NCBI GenBank assembly: GCA_035316325.1
Contig: DATHJB010000015.1
Location: 1 to 60,016, forward strand
Source of the DNA: Acidimicrobiales bacterium
GTDB lineage: Bacteria; Actinomycetota; Acidimicrobiia; Acidimicrobiales; VFJN01
DNA length: 60,016 nucleotides
Direction of reading: 5' to 3'
Within the stretch, counting starts at the first letter, position 1; every line of letters begins with the position of its first letter. Below are positions 53,817 through 60,016 of this stretch, piece by piece. The notes under the pieces are model-generated. The model was not told the origin of the DNA. It was given only the letters and a program-made list of their open reading frames with translations, and did no database searches. The position numbers and the translations under genes are program-made.

Positions 53817-54066
53817 CGAGGTCCCCCCTCTTAACGACGCCTGACGGGTCTGCGGTCTAACACCACGTGCACGTTGGCGCAAGGGTTCATCGCAATAACG
53901 ACGATCTCTTACGTATATGTACAACTCACTGGAGCTAGGTTAGGGTCCTCTCGGAGGCGCAGCCCGGACAGATCGCACGGGCAGGGGAGGACGATCCGAT
54001 GAGGCACAGGGGCCAACAGCCACTGCCGGGACGACCGGATCGGCCCCGTCGCGCCGCCACCCGCCC
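53817..54066. promoter_or_regulatory. Divergent promoter region of the catabolic operon and IclR gene
   Basis: A 250-bp region between the aminotransferase (minus) and IclR gene (plus), containing the most AT-rich patch nearby (about 53888-53940). TTACGTATATGTAC there holds a near-palindrome, ACGTATATGT, suited to an IclR-type site. TCTAACACCACGTGCACG at 53856-53873 resembles the 17-bp operator only with two single-base indels. No gene was recognised inside. Confidence 0.45.
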
Positions 54067-54987
54067 GTGAGTGGACCGCGCCGGGCACCGGCCGTCGACC
54101 GGGCCGTCGACATCCTCAACTACCTGGCCGCCCACCCCACCGACGCCTTCTCGATGAGCGAGCTGAGCCGCCTGCTGGGCATCAACAACGCCTCCGTGCA
54201 CGCCGTCCTCGGGGCCCTCACCAAGGCCGGCTACGTCGAGCGCCACCCCCGGCACCGCACCTACCGGCTCGGTCCCGGTCTGGTGGTGGTCGGGCAGGCG
54301 GCGCTCTCCCAGCACCGGGCGATCACCGAGGCCACCACCGAGATCGACGCCCTCAGCAAGCAGCTCGACCTCGAGGTGGTGGTCACCGCGCTGGTGGGCG
54401 CCGACATGGTCTACGTGGGCAGCGCCGGACGCCCGCAGCTGAGCGCCCCCCAGTTCCGGGTCGGCCAGCGCGTGCCCTGCGTGCCGCCCTACGGCACCGT
54501 GCACATGGCCTGGTCGTCGCCCGACGAGATCGAGGACTGGCTCAAGGGCGCGCCGACCGTCCTGACGCCGGAGCAGCGCACCAAGCAGCTGGGGATACTC
54601 GACGCCGTGCGGGCCCGGGGCTACGCGGTGGGGCTCGACCTCGGGTCCGCCCACATCGACGTCAACCGGATGTCCGAGAGCCTCACCGACGCCCCCGGCC
54701 GCGAGGACCTCAAGCGCGACATCAACGCCCTCTTCGAGCGGCTCGGCAACGCCGAGTACCAGCTCGAGACGCTGGGCTCCGGCGAGATCTACGACATCTC
54801 GATGATCAGCGCCCCGGTGTTCGACCCCCAGGGCCGGGTGGCGGTGGCCATCACGCTGGCGGGGCTGCCGCGGCACCTCGAAGCCGCCGTGGTGGTCGAG
54901 TACGCCGAGACCGTCACCCGCACGGCGCGGGCGGTCAGCAAGCGGGTGCTCGGCGTCCCGCCCGTCCCCATCCAGCTGTCGCCGTGA
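54067..54987 (+). CDS. IclR-family transcriptional regulator
   Basis: A 306-residue IclR regulator. The winged helix (about 8-65) contains AVDILNYLAAHPTDAFSMSELSRLLGINNASVHAVLGALTKAGYVER, abridged as MSELSRLLGINNASVHAVLGAL. The C-terminal ligand domain (about 90-300) has VYVGSAGRPQLSAPQFRVGQRVPC, abridged as RVGQRVPCVPPYGTVHMAW. Family members sense aromatic acids, glyoxylate or similar effectors. The GTG start is the first possible one in the fold. It is divergent from the thirteen-gene operon and is its likely regulator. Confidence 0.92.
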   Translation: MSGPRRAPAVDRAVDILNYLAAHPTDAFSMSELSRLLGINNASVHAVLGALTKAGYVERHPRHRTYRLGPGLVVVGQAALSQHRAITEATTEIDALSKQLDLEVVVTALVGADMVYVGSAGRPQLSAPQFRVGQRVPCVPPYGTVHMAWSSPDEIEDWLKGAPTVLTPEQRTKQLGILDAVRARGYAVGLDLGSAHIDVNRMSESLTDAPGREDLKRDINALFERLGNAEYQLETLGSGEIYDISMISAPVFDPQGRVAVAITLAGLPRHLEAAVVVEYAETVTRTARAVSKRVLGVPPVPIQLSP

Positions 54988-55565
54988 CCGCGCCGTCCGA
55001 CATCCTGCGGCTGCTGGCCGACGAGCGCGAGATCCGCCGGGTGGTGCTGCGCTACTGCCGCGGGATCGACCGGCTCGACGCCGAGCTCGTCAGCTCCTGC
55101 TACCACCCCGACGCCACCGACGAGCACGGCTCGTTCGAGGGCGGGGTCGACGCCTACGTGAGCTGGGTGTTCGGGCTGCTGGAGCGCTACGACTCCACGT
55201 TCCACCTGGTGGCCAACCAGCTGGTCGACGTGGCCGACCGCGGCGACGTGGCGTTGGCGGAGTCGTACGGGGTCGCCTACCACCGGGGCTCGGCGCCGGG
55301 GCGCGACGGCGGGTTCGACCCGACCAGGAACCTCATGACCGGGTTCCGCTTCGTCGACCGGTTCGAGCGCCGCGCCGGCGAGTGGCGGATCGCCGCCCGG
55401 GTCGCCACCACCGAGTGGTCGCGGATCGACGACGAGGCCGGCCGGTGGCCCGTGTCCGACCGCCTGCGCCACGGCACCCGCGACGCCACCGACCCGGTGT
55501 GGACCCTGGTCCCCGAGGTCGCCGACCTGGTCGGCGCACCCCGAGCGGCCGAGCCGCCCACCTGA
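54984..55565 (+). CDS. NTF2/SnoaL-like protein
   Basis: A 193-residue SnoaL_4-type protein. [41 protein letters not shown] is the family start, abridged as [16 protein letters not shown], followed by [11 protein letters not shown] and [14 protein letters not shown]. Such folds serve as hydroxylating-dioxygenase small subunits, dehydratases or isomerases. Its GTG overlaps the IclR stop (GTGA), so the two are co-translated. Confidence 0.87.
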   Translation: MTAPSDILRLLADEREIRRVVLRYCRGIDRLDAELVSSCYHPDATDEHGSFEGGVDAYVSWVFGLLERYDSTFHLVANQLVDVADRGDVALAESYGVAYHRGSAPGRDGGFDPTRNLMTGFRFVDRFERRAGEWRIAARVATTEWSRIDDEAGRWPVSDRLRHGTRDATDPVWTLVPEVADLVGAPRAAEPPT

Positions 55566-55602
55566 CTCAGCTGCGATACTCCGGGCAAGGGGGAACTGCA
55601 GC

Positions 55603-57246
55603 ATGACGGAGATCGCGTACGCATCCGGTGCGTCGAGCGTGCCACTGCTCGGCCAGACCATCGGTCAGAACCTGGCCGCCACCGTCGAGCGGTGCGGCGA
55701 CCGCGAGGCGCTGGTGGTGCCGTTCCAGGACGTGCGGCTGACCTACGCCGAGCTGGCCCACGAGGTCGAGCGCGTGGCCCGGGGCCTGCTGGCGTCGGGC
55801 CTCCGGCGCGGTGACCGGGTCGGCATCTGGAGCCCGAACAACGCCGAGTGGGTGCTGGTCCAGTACGCCACCGCCCAGGTCGGCGTGATCCTGGTCAACC
55901 TCAACCCCGCGTACCGCACGTCGGAGGTGGCGTACGCGCTGCGCCAGTCCGGTTGCCGGGCGGTGATCGCCGCCACCGACTTCAAGACCAGCGACTACCG
56001 GGCGATGCTCGACGAGGTCCGCCCCGAGCTGCCGGCGCTCGAAGAGGTGGTCTACCTCGGCACCCCCGGCTGGCACGACCTGTTGGCCCGCGGCGAGTCG
56101 GTCGGCGACCAGGCCCTGCGCGACCGGGAGGCCGAGCTGGCCTTCGACGACCCCATCAACATCCAGTACACGAGCGGCACCACCGGCTTCCCCAAGGGCG
56201 CCACGCTCACCCACCACAACATCCTCAACAACGGCTACTTCGTCGGCGAGGGCTGCGCCTACACCGAGCACGACCGCGTCTGCATCCCCGTGCCCTTCTA
56301 CCACTGCTTCGGGATGGTGCTGGGCAACCTGGCCTGCACCACCCACGGGGCCACCATCGTGGTGCCGGCCCCGGCGTTCGAGCCGGTGGCCACCCTCCAG
56401 GCGGTCGAGTCCGAGCGGTGCACGAGCCTCTACGGCGTTCCCACCATGTTCATCGCCGAGCTCGACCTGCCGGACTTCGAGCGGTTCGACCTGGGCACGC
56501 TGCGCACCGGGATCATGGCCGGCTCACCGTGCCCGGTGGAGGTGATGAAGCAGTGCATCGAGCGGATGCACATGGACGAGGTGACCATCTGTTACGGCAT
56601 GACCGAGACCTCGCCGGTGTCGACGCAGACCGCCGTCGACGACCCGGTGGACAAGCGGGTGGGCAGCGTCGGCCGGGTCCATCCGCACGTCGAGGTGAAG
56701 ATCGTCGACCCGGCCACCGGGCTGCCGGTGCGGCTGGGCGAGTCGGGCGAGCTGTGCACCCGGGGCTACTCGGTGATGCTCGGCTACTGGGACGACGCCG
56801 AGCGCACGGCCGAGGCCATCGACGCCGCCCGGTGGATGCACACCGGCGACCTGGCCACCATGGACGACGAGGGCTACCTGAACATCGTGGGCCGCATCAA
56901 GGACATGGTCATCCGGGGCGGCGAGAACGTGTACCCGCGGGAGATCGAGGAGTTCCTGTACGGGCACCCCGACATCGTCGACGTCCAGGTGATCGGCGTG
57001 CCCGACGTGCGCTACGGCGAGGAGCTGATGGCCTGGGTGCGGCTGCGCGAGGGCGCCACGCTCACGGTCGACGACGTCGCCGGTTTCTGCCAGGGCCGCA
57101 TCGCCCGCCACAAGGTCCCCCGCTACGTCCACGTCACCGACGAGTTCCCCATGACCGTCACCGGCAAGGTCCAGAAGTACAGGATGCGCGAGCAGGCCAT
57201 CGAGCTCCTCGGCCTCCAGGACGCCGCCGCGGTCGACACCGCCTGA
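55603..57246 (+). CDS. AMP-forming acyl-CoA ligase
   Basis: A 547-residue adenylate-forming ligase. The P-loop [11 protein letters not shown] is at 189-199, and [43 protein letters not shown] and the catalytic lysine in TGKVQKYRM are all present. It activates a fatty or aryl acid to its CoA thioester. AAGGGGG before the ATG supports the start. It follows the IclR/NTF2 pair by 37 bp and is probably part of the same transcript. Confidence 0.94.
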   Translation: MTEIAYASGASSVPLLGQTIGQNLAATVERCGDREALVVPFQDVRLTYAELAHEVERVARGLLASGLRRGDRVGIWSPNNAEWVLVQYATAQVGVILVNLNPAYRTSEVAYALRQSGCRAVIAATDFKTSDYRAMLDEVRPELPALEEVVYLGTPGWHDLLARGESVGDQALRDREAELAFDDPINIQYTSGTTGFPKGATLTHHNILNNGYFVGEGCAYTEHDRVCIPVPFYHCFGMVLGNLACTTHGATIVVPAPAFEPVATLQAVESERCTSLYGVPTMFIAELDLPDFERFDLGTLRTGIMAGSPCPVEVMKQCIERMHMDEVTICYGMTETSPVSTQTAVDDPVDKRVGSVGRVHPHVEVKIVDPATGLPVRLGESGELCTRGYSVMLGYWDDAERTAEAIDAARWMHTGDLATMDDEGYLNIVGRIKDMVIRGGENVYPREIEEFLYGHPDIVDVQVIGVPDVRYGEELMAWVRLREGATLTVDDVAGFCQGRIARHKVPRYVHVTDEFPMTVTGKVQKYRMREQAIELLGLQDAAAVDTA

Positions 57247-57355
57247 CGTCCTCGCGACTGCTCATCGTGGTATCGGCCGTACGCATTGTGACTTCGGGTC
57301 GATAGGGTCCGCGCTCGGATCCTGTCGGCTCTGTCACCTGTGGAGGCTTTCGATC

Positions 57356-58936
57356 ATGGTTGATGCCGGAGAAGCGAAGGCCTACCTGGTGGGCAGCGGG
57401 ATCGCGTCGCTGTCGGCGGCGGCGTTCCTGATCCGGGAGGGCGGGTTCGCCGGTTCGAACATCGTGATCCTGGAGGAGCAGGACCGGGAGGGCGGCAGCC
57501 TCGACGCCGCCGGCTCACCCGAGACCGGCTACACGATGCGGGGCGGGCGCATGTTCGAGGTGCACTTCGACTGCACGTACGACCTGCTCTCCTCGATCCC
57601 CTCGCTGGACGACCCGGCCAAGTCGGTCACCGAGGACACCTTCGCCTTCCACGAGGACTTCGCCTGGAACGACCACGCGCGGCTGGTCGACGCCGCCGGC
57701 CAGGTGATCGACGCCCACTCGATGACCTTCAGCGAGCGTGACCGCCTGGAGCTGGTCAGGTGCGTCGCCACCCCCGAGAAGATGCTCGACGGCAAGCGCA
57801 TCCGCGACTGCTTCCACGAGGAGTTCTTCACCACCAACTTCTGGGCGATGTGGTGCACCACCTTCGCCTTCGAGCCGTGGCACAGCGCCATCGAGTTCCG
57901 CCGGTACCTGAACCGCTTCGTGCACCTGTTCAAGACCTTCGACACCATGTCCGGGATCTACCGCACCAAGTTCAACCAGTTCGACTCGATCGTGCGCCCG
58001 CTGATGAAGTGGCTGACCGACCAGGGAGTGACCGTCCAGCTCGGCACCCGCGTCACCGATCTGCGCCTCGCCGAGGGCGACGACCTCACCGTGGAGGCGA
58101 TCACCTACGAACGCGACGGTGCGACGCAGGAGATCCCGCTCGACGCCGGTGACCTGGTGATGGTCACGAACGGGTCGATGACCGCGAACTCGACCCTGGG
58201 CTCCACGACCGCTGCCCCCGTCCTGGACACGACCACGCCCAGCGGATCGTGGCAGCTGTGGGAGACCCTGGCCGCCAAGCGCCCGGGGCTCGGCGACCCG
58301 TCGGTGTTCGACTCCAGCGTGGCCGACTCCAAGTGGGAGTCGTTCACCGTCACCACCAAGGACCCGATCTTCTTCACGCTCATGGAGGAGTTCAGCGGCA
58401 GCGAGGCCGGCAAGGGCGGCCTGATCACCTTCAAGGAATCGAACTGGCTGCTGACCATCGTCCTCAACCACCAGCCGCACTTCCGTGAGCAGCCCGCCGA
58501 CACCTTCGTGTGGTGGGGCTACGCCCTGTTCCCCGACAAGGAAGGCGACTTCGTCGGGAAGCCCATGGCGGAGTGCACCGGCCGGGAGATCCTCGACGAG
58601 GTGCTCCAGCACCTGCGCTTCGACAAGAGCCAGCAGATCCTGGACGGCTCGATCGTGCTCCCCGCGATGATGCCCTACATCACCAGCCAGTTCCTGGTCC
58701 GCAAGGCCGGCGACCGCCCCCAGGTCGTGCCGCCGAAGTCGACCAACCTGGCCTTCATCGGCCAGTACGCCGAGGTGCCCGACGACGTCGTCTTCACCGT
58801 CGAGTACTCCGTCCGCACCGCCTGGACGGCCGTCGCCACGCTCCTGGGGCTCGACCGGCAACCGCCCCCGGTCTACAAGGGCCAACACGACCCCAAGGTC
58901 CTCGTCGACGCCCTCCAGACCCTGCACCGCCGCTAA
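57356..58936 (+). CDS. ohyA: Oleate hydratase
   Basis: A 526-residue FAD-dependent fatty-acid hydratase that adds water to the cis-9 double bond of oleic acid. The FAD loop is VGSGIASLSAAAFLI (12-26), and MRGGRMFE (61-68) carries the conserved glutamate at E68 known to be needed for catalysis. The long central part and the C-terminal TWTAVATLL-type region are typical. It is slightly shorter than many homologues (about 540-640). GGAGG upstream of the ATG is spaced 11 bases. In bacteria it detoxifies unsaturated fatty acids. Confidence 0.95.
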   Translation: MVDAGEAKAYLVGSGIASLSAAAFLIREGGFAGSNIVILEEQDREGGSLDAAGSPETGYTMRGGRMFEVHFDCTYDLLSSIPSLDDPAKSVTEDTFAFHEDFAWNDHARLVDAAGQVIDAHSMTFSERDRLELVRCVATPEKMLDGKRIRDCFHEEFFTTNFWAMWCTTFAFEPWHSAIEFRRYLNRFVHLFKTFDTMSGIYRTKFNQFDSIVRPLMKWLTDQGVTVQLGTRVTDLRLAEGDDLTVEAITYERDGATQEIPLDAGDLVMVTNGSMTANSTLGSTTAAPVLDTTTPSGSWQLWETLAAKRPGLGDPSVFDSSVADSKWESFTVTTKDPIFFTLMEEFSGSEAGKGGLITFKESNWLLTIVLNHQPHFREQPADTFVWWGYALFPDKEGDFVGKPMAECTGREILDEVLQHLRFDKSQQILDGSIVLPAMMPYITSQFLVRKAGDRPQVVPPKSTNLAFIGQYAEVPDDVVFTVEYSVRTAWTAVATLLGLDRQPPPVYKGQHDPKVLVDALQTLHRR

Positions 58937-58950
58937 CTGCCCGGCCCGGG

Positions 58951-59584
58951 TTCGTCCTTAGCGTCTACGACCTGCTCAAGGCCGACGGCTACGACGTCGG
59001 CATCGTCCAGAACCGACCCTGTCGCTCGAGGGCGACGCGCAGGCCACCCGACAGATCATCGACGCGCAGGACGGGCCGGTCGTCCTGGTCGGCCACTCCT
59101 ACGGCGGCGCGGTGATCACGGAGGCGGGCACCCACGACGGCGTGGCCGCGCTCGTCTACATCGCGGCGTTCGCGCCGGACGAGGGCGAGTCGGTGAACAC
59201 GCTGATCGCCGACCCGCCGCCGGGCGCACCCGTCCCGCCGATCCTGCCCCCCAAGGACGGCTTCCTGTTCCTGGACCGCGAGAAGTTCGCGGCGTCCTTC
59301 GCCGCCGACCTGCCGGCCGAGCAGGCCGCGTTCCTGGCCGACTCCCAGGTTCCTTGGGCCTCGACGCCCTCGGCGGATCGATCACGGAAGCCGCCTGGAG
59401 GACGAAGCCGAGCTGGTACCTGGTGGCGACCGAGGACCGGATGATCCCCCCGCCGGCGCAACGCGCCATCCCGGAGCGGGCCGGCTCGACGGTGGCCGAG
59501 GCTGCCGGCAGCCACGCCATCTACGTCTCGCAACCGGCCGCCGTGGCCGCGCTCATCCAGCAGGCCGCAGCCGGGACCCGGTAG
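58951..59584 (+). pseudogene. Alpha/beta-hydrolase remnant with two frameshifts
   Basis: Three frames together encode one alpha/beta-hydrolase fragment. The first carries VYDLLKADGYDVGIVQN. A one-base loss near 59012-59015 is followed in the next frame by the nucleophile elbow VGHSYGGAVITEAG (Ser as nucleophile) and a long core. A second one-base loss near 59355-59358 leads to LDALGGSITEAAW, WYLVATEDRMIPP and GSHAIYVSQPAAV (the final His). The N-terminal strand with the oxyanion loop (usually VLVHG) is missing. Loss of about 40 residues and two shifts make it nonfunctional, barring sequencing errors. Confidence 0.85.
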
Positions 59585-59655
59585 CGCCGGCCCGCCGTCC
59601 GCCGCACGCTGGTTGGCGGTGCTCCCACTCGCACCGTCGACCAGGGCGCGACCCG

Positions 59656-59685
59656 GCTAGCAGCTCGCTAGCAGTTGGCTAGCAG
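59656..59685. repeat. Three phased GCTAGCAG repeats
   Basis: GCTAGCAG occurs at 59656-59663, 59667-59674 and 59678-59685, an exact 11-bp period with changing 3-bp spacers. Each unit holds the palindrome GCTAGC. It lies 50 bp upstream of the kinase start, so a regulator binding one face of the DNA is possible. Confidence 0.75.
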
Positions 59686-59734
59686 CGCTCCAGTAGTCGT
59701 AGAGGGTCATGGCGCTGGCGAGGAGTGGATGGGT

Positions 59735-60016
59735 GTGAGTGGGTCGGGCGAGCAGGTGGGTCGTGTGGTGGCGGGGCGGTATCGGCTCGAGGGTGAGTTG
59801 GGTCGGGGTGGGATGGGGGTGGTGTGGCGGGCGGTCGACACGCTGATCGAACGCACCGTGGCGCTCAAGGAGCTGCGCGCTCCTGCGGGTGACGAGTCGT
59901 CGTTCGTGGAACGCGCTCTGCGGGAGGCCCGCAACGCCGGGCGACTCAACCATCCCGGTGTGGTCGCGGTGCACGACGTGATCGCCCCCGCGGGTGACGA
60001 CGACGCCGTCTACATC
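59735..60016 (+). CDS. Ser/Thr protein kinase, 5' part (runs off right edge)
   Basis: The first 94 residues of a Hanks-type kinase. GRYRLEGELGRGGMGVVWRA is the glycine loop region, TVALKEL holds the ATP lysine and ALREARNAGRLNHPGVVAVHDV the C-helix glutamate. AGGAG nine bases before the GTG supports this start; an ATG two codons upstream (59729) is the alternative. Codon use is T- and GGT-richer than in neighbours. The rest lies beyond the window. Confidence 0.9.
   Translation, partial: MSGSGEQVGRVVAGRYRLEGELGRGGMGVVWRAVDTLIERTVALKELRAPAGDESSFVERALREARNAGRLNHPGVVAVHDVIAPAGDDDAVYI

Noticed and set aside
59656..59685. Possible CRISPR array
   Set aside because: Units are 8 bp with 3-bp spacers and only three copies; CRISPR repeats and spacers are several times longer.

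Overview
The window is very GC-rich, with GC-biased third positions, frequent GTG starts and many start codons placed 6-8 bases after a TANNNT hexamer (leaderless transcripts). Together with an IclR regulator, CsoR, the two-domain acyl-CoA dehydrogenase and DUF4389/DUF3048 proteins, this points to a chromosomal segment of a high-GC actinobacterium, plausibly an Acidimicrobiia-like environmental heterotroph. That assignment is inference. No rRNA, tRNA, integrase, transposase or CRISPR array was found, and no stretch over 300 bases lacks a gene.

Layout. 1-5.4 kb: the 5' part of a large RHS/YD-repeat protein with a WXG-like N-terminus (its 3' end lies off the left edge), a membrane Ser/Thr kinase and a small secreted protein. 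5.4-8.5 kb: a MarR/GbsR-type repressor divergent from an ABC-2 exporter pair, sharing a palindromic promoter. 8.5-10 kb: an AbiE-type type IV toxin-antitoxin pair with a 47-bp inverted repeat at its promoter. 10-23.4 kb: a catabolic island with an SDR, a VOC protein, two Zn-alcohol dehydrogenases, a fused acyl-CoA dehydrogenase, an FGGY kinase, a D-2-hydroxyacid dehydrogenase, three amidohydrolases, a ferredoxin and an unrelated beta-helix lipoprotein. Five copies of a 17-bp element (consensus TGACGTGAGCGTTAGAA) lie on or next to leaderless promoters of this island and define a putative unreported regulon. 23.4-29.4 kb: membrane, lipoprotein and secreted genes plus an MFS transporter. 29.4-36.2 kb: a copper-resistance cluster (copZ, a secreted membrane-anchored protein, copA, csoR, a CopB-type ATPase, a lipoprotein and a MarR regulator with two tandem operators). 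36.2-39.7 kb: small conserved genes.

39.7-53.8 kb holds the most interesting unit: thirteen co-directional, often overlapping genes on the minus strand. They encode an aminotransferase, an ACMSD-type amidohydrolase, a RidA-family protein, an ADP-forming acyl-CoA synthetase, an NTF2-like protein, a complete Dpp/Opp-type ABC importer, an SMP-30 lactonase, a cyclase-family hydrolase and a CaiB-type CoA-transferase. The unit diverges from an IclR regulator that is followed by a second NTF2-like protein and an acyl-CoA ligase. It reads as one uptake-and-degradation pathway for an unidentified small, probably nitrogen-containing, carboxylate. 57.3-60 kb holds an oleate hydratase, a frameshifted alpha/beta-hydrolase remnant, three 11-bp phased repeats and the start of a second Ser/Thr kinase cut by the right edge.
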